This document shows, piece after piece, positions 32,083-41,576 of a stretch of DNA of 50,622 nucleotides; positions within the stretch are counted from its first letter, which is position 1, and each line of letters begins with the position of its first letter. The translations under genes and the position numbers were made by a program. The notes under the pieces were generated by a model. It was given only the letters and a program-made list of their open reading frames with translations. It was not told the origin of the DNA and did no database searches. The DNA comes from an uncultured Clostridia bacterium. GTDB taxonomy: Bacteria; Bacillota; Clostridia; Christensenellales; Borkfalkiaceae. The stretch is taken from NCBI GenBank assembly GCA_934796775.1, contig CAKVPH010000013.1, positions 1 to 50,622 of the forward strand, given 5' to 3'.

Positions 32083-35034
32083 TTATCGTTTCCAAATGGT
32101 TTCTTTGTCAAGTAAAAAACCATATAATATTTTTTTCTCATCCTCACTGGCATCTCCAATTTTAATTCTATGCTGAATTTTAGGAATTAGTATTTCTTTG
32201 GCTTTTACGAACTTATCCATATACTTAGGATGTCTTGCAAAATTAACCCACATATAATTTGAAAAGTCCACGCAATTATAATCAAAGGTATCAGGATGCA
32301 GTATAAATTCAATAAAGGCTGTTTTAGTGTTTAAATTTTCTAATCGTTTTAACCCTGCCGTATCTGATATTTTATCGGTTATAATTAAAAGATATAATAT
32401 TTCCAATTCGCTTTCCAGAGGATCGGGATAAGATTTTACAGGCGTCTTGCTTTGCTCATCATCAATAGCAATAATTTTTTCTACAATGCTATTTGTCTTT
32501 TCTTCCGAAAAAGCCACAAAATCATTTAGTATAAAATCGAGAAAATACCGTCTTCTCACAGATGAAAGGTGGGTTTCGATATATGTTTTTGCTTGCTCTT
32601 TTGTTTCGCCTGGCGGGAAAGACATAAAAAGCAAACCAATACATATTATTTTTTGGTTGACATCTTCAAAACCATCAATAATAGATTTTATTGTATTAGC
32701 ATCTTCATCCTTAATAAACGATTTCAAAAAAGCTCGTATAGAATAATGGCTTATATTGTTCTCATACTCAAAAAAATGCTTTGATTTCAAAACGGTATTA
32801 ATTATGTCATAATTTGATTTCGATATAACATTTTCGCATAAATCAACAAAGACTTTTAAGCAAAGACGAAAATCGGGATAATGAATAGAAAAGAAGTATT
32901 CATCAAATTTTGGGTTTGAGAATAATCTAACCACGTCCTCCTCTAAGAGTCTCTTGTTTGACACATCTAAATCAATGTGATTTATTAATATAGCAAGATT
33001 AACAAGAGCGTTCCAAACAGAGGATCTAAAATGTATATCCAAAGTTAAAACCGACTCTACCAGATTATGAAAAATATCTACTAAATACTTTTGATCAAAA
33101 AGAATAGACAAATTTTCAACATGGTAATTGTCAAAAAATTGTATGAGCTTTTTAGTGGATATGTATTTTGTCATTATATCCACATCTACAACCGTAATTT
33201 GATACTTTTCTTTGCTTGATTGTATACCCAACCAATGACTTTCAGATGGAGAGTATTCGCCATTAGTACAAATTATTGACTCTATATATAATGCGAAAAT
33301 CTCTTTAATTTCCGCACCAACACCCTCGATGAAAATATTGTTATAAAAGATAAAATTGAACAGTTCTATTGCAATATTTTTTATCTTATAAAAATGTCCT
33401 AATGTTCCTCCACCTAAAGAAACCGTATTCCCCTGATAATGTTTTTTTAATTCAGAGAATTGTTTTTCTATATAGGTTTTCTTGCTACTGTATCCATCAA
33501 ACATATCTGCAAAGAACGATAAACATTCTCTTTCGGATTTGCGTGAAGTGTTGTCGATAAACGCTTTTACTTTTTGATAATTAGCAGTATATATTTTGAA
33601 GAAATCTAAATATGCTTTGTTCAACAAAAAAGTCGTTTTCTGTGAGCGAGTAAGGGAGTTGAAATCAATTCCCTCATACGCAGTATAAATTGCGGCATCG
33701 TAAAAACTGAACAAGCTATGATAGAAACACGAACTTATAGAGTTATACGCATCCTTGGAAATAAAATCCTCTAATCCCTTGTAATCATTAGTTAAATAAA
33801 GTTCAAAAGTTTTTTCTCGAAATAGTCTGATTTGAGTTCCTTCATGGAATTCGTATGTTAATTGAGGATTGGGTGGATTCCAACAGCTGATTATGCCTAT
33901 GCCGGCATCTATAAATCGTTGTTTTATACCTATTGCTTCAGGAGTAGAAGAATCAAGGTATGATTTTAATTTTTCGTAATCCTTTTGCTCAAACAACGAA
34001 AGTTCACCTGCCGTTTTTTCATATCTTCCGATATGTAAAAGCTTTAACAAATTTTTGTAATCGATATAGGAATATTGCTTTGCGAATTCAAGGAAATTGT
34101 TAATAAATATTCGAGGTTCAAAATTGCTCTCTAACGACGGATTTTCAACAACACTCAAAAAACTATATAATCGCTTTCCTTTTTCATTTCCCAAACAATT
34201 GGGAATATTTGCGACTTGAGGCATATTGTGTATGTTGATAATGCCTATTGAATTATTTTCAAAATATGTTTGCTGCCTTTCATCGATAGTGTCCTCGTCG
34301 AAAACAATGTAACCTACCTTCACTCCTTCCAATGCATTATTTTGGCTACGCATATAATTCAACCAACTGATAATTTGTTTGATATTATAATCGTTCAATG
34401 AGTAGCCCAAAAATAAAACTGTATGGTCGGTTAAAAGTGATTTAATAAAGAGTTCTATTAAAACTCGATCTTGCGAGTAATTTAGATAATCCTGTTCTTT
34501 CAACACAATAGTAGATATATCATGCAAATCACCATGCATCTTGATGATATATTTATTTTTCGTTGTGTCGAGCAAATCTTTATCTCTAACAATAACTTGA
34601 TACTGTTCTCGAAATTCACTTGTAGAGGAGTCAAGTAGCGTATCATAATTTGTTGTTATAATGTGAGCTGGATTGATATTAAATATTGCTTTAGATAACG
34701 GTGCATCTACTGAAAAATCTTGTATTTGTTCTGCTAATATTTGATTGTATAGATCAGGATTTTGATTATAGACATACTGTGGTATTTTCAAGAATTCATC
34801 ATTGGAATATTCTTCTCGTAATCTACAACCATCTTCGCAACCATCATCCTTGTGCTTGCAATCATTGCATTTTGAATAGTGAATAGCATCAGCCATCGCT
34901 TTTACAAGAGCATACCAACTTGGCATACCTTCAACATTGCGTGATACTCCAGCCCCCACAAAAACTATGAGTTTGTTATTTTCGGCTTTTTCTCGAATTA
35001 AATTAATAGATTCAAGCAACTTTTTAGAATCCAT
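32083..35034 (-). CDS. SIR2-family defence protein (DSR2-like size and layout)
   Basis: A 983-aa protein. The N-terminal SIR2 fold shows GAGVS (27-31), TTNYD (Asn129) and MHGD (His167), then LGYSLND (209-215). Asn and His are the NAD+-cleaving residues of defence sirtuins; their 38-residue spacing and the total length recall DSR2. The remaining 700 residues are helical and unrecognised, and could sense phage. Cys56, Cys59, Cys66 and Cys70 form a possible zinc knuckle inserted in the SIR2 domain. It starts 28 bp after res behind SD GGAGG and is the last gene of the operon. NAD+ depletion on infection is inference from the family. Confidence 0.82.
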   Translation of the reverse strand: MDSKKLLESINLIREKAENNKLIVFVGAGVSRNVEGMPSWYALVKAMADAIHYSKCNDCKHKDDGCEDGCRLREEYSNDEFLKIPQYVYNQNPDLYNQILAEQIQDFSVDAPLSKAIFNINPAHIITTNYDTLLDSSTSEFREQYQVIVRDKDLLDTTKNKYIIKMHGDLHDISTIVLKEQDYLNYSQDRVLIELFIKSLLTDHTVLFLGYSLNDYNIKQIISWLNYMRSQNNALEGVKVGYIVFDEDTIDERQQTYFENNSIGIINIHNMPQVANIPNCLGNEKGKRLYSFLSVVENPSLESNFEPRIFINNFLEFAKQYSYIDYKNLLKLLHIGRYEKTAGELSLFEQKDYEKLKSYLDSSTPEAIGIKQRFIDAGIGIISCWNPPNPQLTYEFHEGTQIRLFREKTFELYLTNDYKGLEDFISKDAYNSISSCFYHSLFSFYDAAIYTAYEGIDFNSLTRSQKTTFLLNKAYLDFFKIYTANYQKVKAFIDNTSRKSERECLSFFADMFDGYSSKKTYIEKQFSELKKHYQGNTVSLGGGTLGHFYKIKNIAIELFNFIFYNNIFIEGVGAEIKEIFALYIESIICTNGEYSPSESHWLGIQSSKEKYQITVVDVDIMTKYISTKKLIQFFDNYHVENLSILFDQKYLVDIFHNLVESVLTLDIHFRSSVWNALVNLAILINHIDLDVSNKRLLEEDVVRLFSNPKFDEYFFSIHYPDFRLCLKVFVDLCENVISKSNYDIINTVLKSKHFFEYENNISHYSIRAFLKSFIKDEDANTIKSIIDGFEDVNQKIICIGLLFMSFPPGETKEQAKTYIETHLSSVRRRYFLDFILNDFVAFSEEKTNSIVEKIIAIDDEQSKTPVKSYPDPLESELEILYLLIITDKISDTAGLKRLENLNTKTAFIEFILHPDTFDYNCVDFSNYMWVNFARHPKYMDKFVKAKEILIPKIQHRIKIGDASEDEKKILYGFLLDKETIWKR

Positions 35035-35062
35035 AATTTATCCTCCAAAAGATAATTTTTAT

Positions 35063-38017
35063 TTAGCGAAGCACTTCATCAATAATCTGTTTCATCTGCC
35101 TGTTATTGATTTGAGTTTTGAAATATACTTTGTAACCGTCTTGTTCGAGCATACTAAAGAACAATTCGGCACATTTTATTTTTGCTTCTTCTGTGCCACG
35201 CAACTCCGTCTTGTTTTCTACATCCTTTGTTTCAACGATAACATTGAGTTCCTTTTCTCCCGAGGTACGAGTCACAACATACATAAAGTCGGGGCTGTAT
35301 GTTCCACCCGTAATAGTAGGAATAGCAATACTGCTTCTCGGTATTTTACCATATACCGTTACGGATTCAATGTCCGAGGTGATGTTTTGCTTTTCTAAAG
35401 GCGAATCGTAAGCATAGGTGTCATACAGGTATTTATCGCTTGGCGTACCTGCGACAATTTTTGTGCCTATACGACCTTGCGCAATTTCATCTCTCGGAGT
35501 ACCATCTGCATAGGTAAGCGCTGTTTCTCTTGTGGCGATAGAACTCTTTTTATAATGGAAATGCCCTTGTAAGTGTGCAATTTTCCAATCATAAAACTCT
35601 TTGCAGAATACGGCAACGGTACTTTCATTGATATAGTCGCTATTGATATTTCCGTGTTTCTTGGCGTATTCACACATAGCCTTGTGCATAACTGCAAGAG
35701 GAATATTAGTGGCATACATAATTCGCTTTAAGAACACGTTGTAAGCGATCGGTCGAGAAATGGTATATTGAACGCCAACGCCTGCCTCGGTAGACATTTG
35801 TAAACCGTCACTACGAATGATATCTCGCTCACTACTTAAAACCACACCACTAAAAACGCCCGGCTTTTCAAGAATTTCTAAAATAGCCGTATCAAGCGCA
35901 TCGTTAAGTTCCGCATCATAATAGAGCAAATATCTTTGGTTGATTTTTTCCCAAAGCTCTTTGATTTCGTTGAAAACGCCTTTTCTAATCTTAATAGGTT
36001 TGCTTTCTGCCTTGTTTCTATCTTTGATTTTTCCGACAGCAAGACCTGCAACAAAATCGGGATACTCATCAAAGAACTGTTCACGTGTTTCAAGATTGAT
36101 ATTATACCGTCTATCGATATACTTTTTCGCACGCAATTCATCATACAGATCATCGGGATCAAGTCCAAGCTTATTCGCAACTCTCTGCAAATCTTCCTCG
36201 TTGATTGTAGCAGCTTGCGGAATTTCGCCGTTAATCTGTTCAACAAGTTTAGTTGCAAAATCAGCCTCGGTAAAATCGACAATATAGTTAAGCGTAAATT
36301 CTTCGGTTGCTATACGGTTACCGTTTTCATCAACGGGCAAACGCAAACCACGACCAACCTCTTGGAGTTTACTGATATCACTTCCGCTTGAACGCAATTT
36401 AGCAATAGTAAATACGTTAGGATTATCCCAACCTTCTTTTAACGTCCACTTTGAGAATAAGAAACGCAAGGTGTTATAACTGCCGTCGGGATTTTTGAAT
36501 GCTAACAGTTTCTTTTTACCATGAAGAATAGTATCTACTTGTTGAGCAATTTCTTCATCGCTATCATTGTTATCCTGTGCAAAATATCCGGCGTGACAAG
36601 CCGAAATATCATCAAGACTTGCTTCTAAATATTCACGATAAATTGACTCGTGTTCATCCAAAACAGCAATAGTCTTTTCAATCGTTTCTTTAAGCAACCT
36701 CTCAAATGCTTCTAACACATAGGGCTTTTTGCCTTCGTCGTTAGCACGATAAGAGGTAATATCATCGATGAAAAAGAGCGCAAGTGTTTTGATTTTGAAA
36801 GTTCTGTTAAAATTTTCTCGCTCGGTTTCAAAATGGCGTTGTAATGCAAGTCTTATCATTTCTTCTTGATAAGAGGTCATGTAAATATCAACGTCTAATT
36901 CTTCGCCTGCCGTTTTTGTAACGCCGTTGGAAAACGTTACGGAGGTGGCATCAATCTCTTTTACAGTGACACCTTCAAAATCCTCAGTAATAATAGAGAG
37001 CGAATCATCAGGATACAAAGTAAAGGTTTTCGCTTCCTCGTTTTGCTTTTTGTATTGCATTGTTACAGAGGTTTTACTCGTAACACGCAAAATTTTTACC
37101 TTTTCTGCCCTTGCAGAAGGAGGATTAAAATGCTCTTTAGCTACGCCCTTAATCAAGCCTTGATTAAAAGAAGCACAAGCGTTCAAATCGTAAAGCAGAT
37201 TTTGATAATCCTTAACCGTTACTTTGTTCGCGCCTCTGCCTGTTGTCGTTTCAGGGAAGGTTGCACCAAAACGTATTACGCATTGAGGTTTAATCTCATC
37301 CGTAATAACTTTATAGGACTTTTGATCACGAGAAAACCTATGTGGCTCGTCTATCAATACAATAGGTTTTGTTGCGCGGATAGCATCAAAGGGACGATAA
37401 AAGCCTTCCGCACCATAACCGTAATCATCACGGCTCAACATACCGTTAGCGCGAACAGCAAGAAGCTGCATATTCACTAACAACACGTAAATTTTCTTTT
37501 TATTTTGGCAAGAACCTTTTACGAAGTCGCTAACAACGCTCGGAAAATAAAGCCGCCCTTTTTTCTTTGCCTTTGGCGCATCCAACACACCGACTTCCAT
37601 ATCCACGTCGTATCCGCAGCCGTCAGAAAAATGCCTACGAGCATATCCGTCTTGCAAAAATTGAGCTGTACCTGCCTTGATTGCAAGAGAAGGCACGGCT
37701 ATAATGAATTTATTAAAACCACATCTCTTATGCAGTTCATACATCGTCTTGGTGTAAACGTAGGTTTTGCCCGTACCGGTTTCCATTTTTATATCAAGAT
37801 TTAAGCAATCACCGATAGGATTATTTCTTCTGTATTGCGCAGGAATATCGCTTTGTATAGCACGAATATTGCTTACGATTTTTGGGTCGTCAAGTGGGAT
37901 ATGCGGATTTTCATAAAACTGTACAGGCGAAGTGCAAGACACTCCGTCAAATACAGCGCATATCGCATCAATTGCTTTTTGTTGGTGCGGTAATCCTTGT
38001 TGTAAAATAAGTTCCAT
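35063..38017 (-). CDS. res: Type III restriction enzyme, Res subunit
   Basis: A 984-aa subunit. I start it at ATG 38017, which has GAGG 8 bp upstream; the longer frame begins with TTG inside mod. Superfamily 2 helicase motifs: Walker A METGTGKTY near residue 80 and a DEPH box (VLIDEPHRF). A C-terminal PD-(D/E)xK nuclease is indicated by SPDFMYVV followed by VIVETKDV. The enzyme forms a complex with Mod, moves along DNA with ATP and cuts between unmethylated head-to-head sites. It lies 13 bp after mod. Confidence 0.93.
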   Translation of the reverse strand: MELILQQGLPHQQKAIDAICAVFDGVSCTSPVQFYENPHIPLDDPKIVSNIRAIQSDIPAQYRRNNPIGDCLNLDIKMETGTGKTYVYTKTMYELHKRCGFNKFIIAVPSLAIKAGTAQFLQDGYARRHFSDGCGYDVDMEVGVLDAPKAKKKGRLYFPSVVSDFVKGSCQNKKKIYVLLVNMQLLAVRANGMLSRDDYGYGAEGFYRPFDAIRATKPIVLIDEPHRFSRDQKSYKVITDEIKPQCVIRFGATFPETTTGRGANKVTVKDYQNLLYDLNACASFNQGLIKGVAKEHFNPPSARAEKVKILRVTSKTSVTMQYKKQNEEAKTFTLYPDDSLSIITEDFEGVTVKEIDATSVTFSNGVTKTAGEELDVDIYMTSYQEEMIRLALQRHFETERENFNRTFKIKTLALFFIDDITSYRANDEGKKPYVLEAFERLLKETIEKTIAVLDEHESIYREYLEASLDDISACHAGYFAQDNNDSDEEIAQQVDTILHGKKKLLAFKNPDGSYNTLRFLFSKWTLKEGWDNPNVFTIAKLRSSGSDISKLQEVGRGLRLPVDENGNRIATEEFTLNYIVDFTEADFATKLVEQINGEIPQAATINEEDLQRVANKLGLDPDDLYDELRAKKYIDRRYNINLETREQFFDEYPDFVAGLAVGKIKDRNKAESKPIKIRKGVFNEIKELWEKINQRYLLYYDAELNDALDTAILEILEKPGVFSGVVLSSERDIIRSDGLQMSTEAGVGVQYTISRPIAYNVFLKRIMYATNIPLAVMHKAMCEYAKKHGNINSDYINESTVAVFCKEFYDWKIAHLQGHFHYKKSSIATRETALTYADGTPRDEIAQGRIGTKIVAGTPSDKYLYDTYAYDSPLEKQNITSDIESVTVYGKIPRSSIAIPTITGGTYSPDFMYVVTRTSGEKELNVIVETKDVENKTELRGTEEAKIKCAELFFSMLEQDGYKVYFKTQINNRQMKQIIDEVLR

Positions 38018-38030
38018 AGTTTTGTCCTCA

Positions 38031-39929
38031 TTAATAGCGAACGTCAAAGTTAACGTGGAGGTTTTTAATATCCTTTAGACGCTTCAAATTCGTTTTCAAG
38101 GTTTCCATCTCCGTCCAAGTGAAGCTATAACCGAAAAGTACGATATTGTCAGGGTTGAATGTACCATCGGTTTCATATTTCACGAGCATAGCGTCAATCG
38201 CTTCCTTGCTTAAATTCTGCGTAATTAAATACAAATGTTTTCCGATATAATAGGCTTCGTAATCTGCAAAAACAAGTTTTTCAGCTGTTGCAGTCAAGCC
38301 GTAACCGTCACGAACGAGCCAAGTAGAAAGAATGGTGGAAAGCCCAAATTCATTGAGCATATCACTTGCAAACATGCCATTTTCATTAACATCAAATTTT
38401 TCAAGCTTGTCAAGTGTATCTGTCGAAGGCTCTACCAACGTATAATGACGGAATCCCAAATCTATGGTTGCATTGGGGACTTCTTTTTTTATCTTAGAAA
38501 TAGCACGCGAAATTCGTTCGAGACCGATTTGGTCAAGCGAGTGAGGTCTTTTTACTTTATCTAAATAGTTTATTATTTTTTCTGTCTTCTTTTTATCGGA
38601 CTCCGTTTTTGCATTAGATAATTGAGCATCCAAATTTTCATTGATTTGAATCATAATATATTCCACAGCATAGCCGTGCGTTAAATTGTATCGCATAACG
38701 GCTTCGGCTGTAGTAGATGATCCAGCAAAAAAATCCAAAACAATCCCGTTTCTTTGATGGAAAAACAATTCCAAAATTCTCTTTAACAAATTTAATGATT
38801 TGGGATTATTAAATACCTTTTCTTCCATCAAATCGTTAAGATATTTAGTGGCGGAAGAAGTTAGTAAATCGGAATCCCACCATGTTGTATCAGTTTTTCT
38901 GCTTTCTTTAGCCTCGCTAAGGTAATACTTTTGTTGCAAGCTATTACCGCGCTTTACAATAAGACCCGAAGCATACATTTCTTGCATTGTTTTAAGAGAA
39001 AATCTAAAATAGTCTTTTACCCCTAAAAATTCATAGTAAGGATTCCCTTTAGCTTCATCTCCCGGACCATCAACAGGAACGAATTTATATGCCCCTTTGC
39101 CATCATTATCATCCATATTAAAACCAGTCAAATCGGGATCAAGTCCTATCTTTTTTCTGATTTTTTCAATTTCTTCAATTTTTCTTGCGTATAACAAAAG
39201 GTAGTTGTGACTTGCAGAAATTATTTTATCGTTGGATACTGATGATCTTGCTTTATGACAAAAATTTGCTATAAAATTTTCCTCACCAAATAAATCGTCA
39301 CATAACAATTTGCAATTGTGGTACTCATTGTCGTCAATGGATATAAAAATCACACCGTCTTTATCAAGCAAATCTCTTGCCAGCAATAAACGCGGATACA
39401 TAAACATCAACCAAGCAGAATGGGAAGCAGAGCCTTTCTTTGTTAAATTTAATATTCTCGTGGCTTGTTCTTCGCTTACGCTTAATTTAGATACTAAATC
39501 TTCTACCGTGAAATTAAAGGTATCGTTATAAACAAAACCGTCGGAACCAGTATTATAAGGGGGATCGATATAGATACACTTAACTCCTTTTGAATAGGAT
39601 TTGAGCAAATGCTTCAATCCATCAAGATTGTCGCCGCTAATATACACATTTTGGCTGTTAGCGTTCTCGGGCTTTGCATTGTGTTCTTCATCGGGAACGA
39701 CAACAGTGGTCGTATCGGTAGAAGCAAGAAGGCGTGCATAGTTTTTGCCAAGGAATCTCAATTCATATCCTTCGTTATTTACCGTAAGGCTATCGCCTAA
39801 ATATTCCTTAAAACGCTCAAAATCAAACTCTCCGTCACGGAAACAAGCCGGAAAGTGTTCTCTCAAAACTTGCATTTGTTTTTTATTTATAGTTACGGTT
39901 TCGTTAGTGGTCATTATATCTTTAATCAT
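38031..39929 (-). CDS. mod: Type III DNA methyltransferase, Mod subunit (N6-adenine, beta class)
   Basis: A 632-aa subunit. The catalytic motif DPPYN (122-126) comes before the AdoMet-binding DFFAGSST (399-406), the beta-class order. The middle and C-terminal regions would carry target recognition. It methylates adenine in an asymmetric site and gives Res its specificity. The ATG at 39929 has GGGAG upstream and overlaps the end of the 113-aa gene by 8 bp. The coding sequence looks intact. Recognition sequence unknown. Confidence 0.93.
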   Translation of the reverse strand: MIKDIMTTNETVTINKKQMQVLREHFPACFRDGEFDFERFKEYLGDSLTVNNEGYELRFLGKNYARLLASTDTTTVVVPDEEHNAKPENANSQNVYISGDNLDGLKHLLKSYSKGVKCIYIDPPYNTGSDGFVYNDTFNFTVEDLVSKLSVSEEQATRILNLTKKGSASHSAWLMFMYPRLLLARDLLDKDGVIFISIDDNEYHNCKLLCDDLFGEENFIANFCHKARSSVSNDKIISASHNYLLLYARKIEEIEKIRKKIGLDPDLTGFNMDDNDGKGAYKFVPVDGPGDEAKGNPYYEFLGVKDYFRFSLKTMQEMYASGLIVKRGNSLQQKYYLSEAKESRKTDTTWWDSDLLTSSATKYLNDLMEEKVFNNPKSLNLLKRILELFFHQRNGIVLDFFAGSSTTAEAVMRYNLTHGYAVEYIMIQINENLDAQLSNAKTESDKKKTEKIINYLDKVKRPHSLDQIGLERISRAISKIKKEVPNATIDLGFRHYTLVEPSTDTLDKLEKFDVNENGMFASDMLNEFGLSTILSTWLVRDGYGLTATAEKLVFADYEAYYIGKHLYLITQNLSKEAIDAMLVKYETDGTFNPDNIVLFGYSFTWTEMETLKTNLKRLKDIKNLHVNFDVRY

Positions 39930-40263
39930 TTTTTTGTTCTCCCGTTATGCTTTTCGTTATATCGGATAATTCTTCAAGCGATAGCTCATTTTTATATGCG
40001 GTTATTGCCTCTTGAAGCATTTGAAAAACTTTTATTTTTTCTATAAAATGAAGTTCCTTAAACTGCAAATTTCCATTCATACCTTTAGCTGATTTTAACG
40101 CAATGATATATTTTTTATAATCGCTGTTTTTATCTATCTTATCGAAAACAGAATTCGCTTTTTTATTGAATTGTGACATATCATTTAATAAATCATTGAT
40201 TTTTTGAATATCATGGTTTGCATCCGCAATCTTCTTTAATTTTTCAATATCTTTAATATCCAT
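39922..40263 (-). CDS. 113-aa helical protein of unknown function in the defence operon
   Basis: Charged, predicted helical, with no membrane segment and a Lys/Asp/Asn-rich N-terminal half that may form a coiled coil. I recognise no family. SD GGGAGC precedes the ATG. It lies 15 bp after the KilA-N gene and overlaps mod by 8 bp, so it is firmly embedded in the operon. A regulatory or accessory role is conjecture. Confidence 0.75.
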   Translation of the reverse strand: MDIKDIEKLKKIADANHDIQKINDLLNDMSQFNKKANSVFDKIDKNSDYKKYIIALKSAKGMNGNLQFKELHFIEKIKVFQMLQEAITAYKNELSLEELSDITKSITGEQKND

Positions 40264-40278
40264 TCAATAAGCTCCCAT

Positions 40279-41085
40279 TCACTTCAATAACTTTCTACTT
40301 TCCGTTTCATTAAGCACTTTCATTTGCGAAATCGCTATTTGATTAAGCTTACGCAAGCGTTCGGGCTGCGATAAACCGTCGGAAATTAATACGGCATTGA
40401 TATTTTCCATATTAGAAAGGCAAATTAACTCATTGATGGTGGCGTAGTCACGGATATTGCCTTTTTTGGCGGGATTATTATCGCGCCATTCTTTTGCTGT
40501 CATACCAAATAAGGCTACGTTTAACACGTCTGCCTCGTTTGCATACACAAAGCTTATTTGCGTAGGCGTAAGCTCGGCAGGAATGAGATTTTCCTTGATA
40601 GCGTCGGTATGAATACGATAGTTGATTTTTGCAAGCTCACGCTTTGCCGACCAACCGAGTTGCTTTTGTTCTTCATCCTTTAAGCGTTGAAATTCCTTGA
40701 TGAAATAGAGTTTAAATTCAACCGATATCCAACTTGCGAATTCAAATGCAATATCTTTGTGAGCGTATGTACCGCCATAGCGTCCGGCTTTTGAAATAAC
40801 ACCGATAGCATTCGTTGCTTCTACCCATTTTTTAGGGGAAAGAATAAATGCGTTCAACCCCGCCTGCTTTCTAAACCCCTCGAATTCGACGGGATTAAAA
40901 TTAGGATTGTTGAGCGTTTCCCATATTCCCAAAAATTCAATCGTATTACGGTTGCGCATCCAATTTCCGATAACGGCATCAGTTTCACTCGTTTTATATT
41001 TTGCAATATCCGTAATGCAGATATAATCGTTTTCGTCAATGCTTTGATATTTAACGTCTATTCCTTTAACAATCAACTCTTTCAT
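40279..41085 (-). CDS. KilA-N domain protein
   Basis: A 268-aa protein. The N-terminal KilA-N DNA-binding domain shows YICITDIAKYKTSE, GNWMRNRNTIEFLGIWE, GRYGGTYAHKDIAFEFASWIS and FKLYFIKEFQRLKDEE, in family order (residues about 15-140). The C-terminal part is unassigned. KilA-N proteins are common in phages and mobile elements and near restriction genes. Its ATG overlaps the stop of the XRE gene by one base (TAATG), preceded by AGGAGG. Confidence 0.88.
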   Translation of the reverse strand: MKELIVKGIDVKYQSIDENDYICITDIAKYKTSETDAVIGNWMRNRNTIEFLGIWETLNNPNFNPVEFEGFRKQAGLNAFILSPKKWVEATNAIGVISKAGRYGGTYAHKDIAFEFASWISVEFKLYFIKEFQRLKDEEQKQLGWSAKRELAKINYRIHTDAIKENLIPAELTPTQISFVYANEADVLNVALFGMTAKEWRDNNPAKKGNIRDYATINELICLSNMENINAVLISDGLSQPERLRKLNQIAISQMKVLNETESRKLLK

Positions 41086-41294
41086 TATTCCGCCTCCTGG
41101 ATGATTTCCATAATATCGTCAAAAGAGCAATCCAAAGCAACGCAGATTTTCATAAGAGTTTCTGCGTTTACGTTCTCGCCCTTGTTTAGTTTATTAAGAG
41201 TATAACTACTTAGACCTGCCATTTGGACAAGGTCTTTTTTCTTAATATCCTTGTCAATTAAAAGTTTCCATAGCCTTTTGTAACTGATCGCCAT
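41085..41294 (-). CDS. XRE/Cro-type HTH regulator
   Basis: A 69-aa single-domain helix-turn-helix protein (KKDLVQMAGLSSYTLNKLNKG) of the Cro/CI family used in clostridial mobile elements. It is the first gene of the six-gene operon and probably binds the paired repeats upstream of its own promoter. SD AAAGGAG precedes the ATG. Confidence 0.9.
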   Translation of the reverse strand: MAISYKRLWKLLIDKDIKKKDLVQMAGLSSYTLNKLNKGENVNAETLMKICVALDCSFDDIMEIIQEAE

Positions 41295-41329
41295 ATTAAC
41301 GCTCCTTTTACAGCTTTTTCGATAGAAAC

Positions 41330-41358
41330 ATTATATAATATATCGCGAATAAAATCAA
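41330..41358 (-). promoter_or_regulatory. Promoter of the defence operon
   Basis: A TTGATT -35 (41353-41358), 17-bp spacer and perfect TATAAT -10 (41330-41335) on the minus strand. Confidence 0.7.
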
Positions 41359-41364
41359 TGAAAA

Positions 41365-41395
41365 ATTGCAACTTCGCTTAATCTTATTGCGACTT
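41365..41395 (-). promoter_or_regulatory. Paired operator-like direct repeats
   Basis: ATTGCAACTT (41365-41374) and ATTGCGACTT (41386-41395), 21 bp apart (two helical turns), just upstream of the -35 box. Likely sites for the XRE regulator (inference). Confidence 0.5.
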
Positions 41396-41420
41396 TTCGA
41401 AAAGATATCTATTCACTTGA

Positions 41421-41436
41421 CTATTTTATAGTCGGC
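41421..41436 (+). repeat. 16-bp direct repeat at right edge of the defence operon
   Basis: CTATTTTATAGTCGGC, identical to 30888-30903. It lies between the operon promoter and the stop of the 44-aa ORF. Confidence 0.5.
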
Positions 41437-41571
41437 TCATGGATTTCCTTTTGATGATTTTTGTATGGTTTCAAGCAAAAGAGAAATAAAGACCTCTTGC
41501 TCGTCTTTGGGGATATTATCCCACAACGGAATATCGTTTATTTTGATTTCATATTCTGCGTTTTTCCGCAT
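41437..41571 (-). CDS. Small protein, 44 aa, downstream of the sigma-like gene
   Basis: The ORF reads MRKNAEYEIKINDIPLWDNI and ends IQKSSKGNP. It has a strong SD (AGGAGGTGAA) and starts 5 bp after the sigma-like gene ends, so it is translated with it. The type resembles the small helix-turn-helix-associated ORFs of Tn916-like elements, but I cannot name it. Confidence 0.65.
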   Translation of the reverse strand: MRKNAEYEIKINDIPLWDNIPKDEQEVFISLLLETIQKSSKGNP

Positions 41572-41576
41572 AGTAT

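Noticed and set aside
32083..35034. Protein-deacetylase sirtuin
   Set aside because: The length, the helical C-terminus, the defence context and the absence of the usual zinc-cysteine position after the catalytic histidine fit a defence NADase better than a deacetylase.
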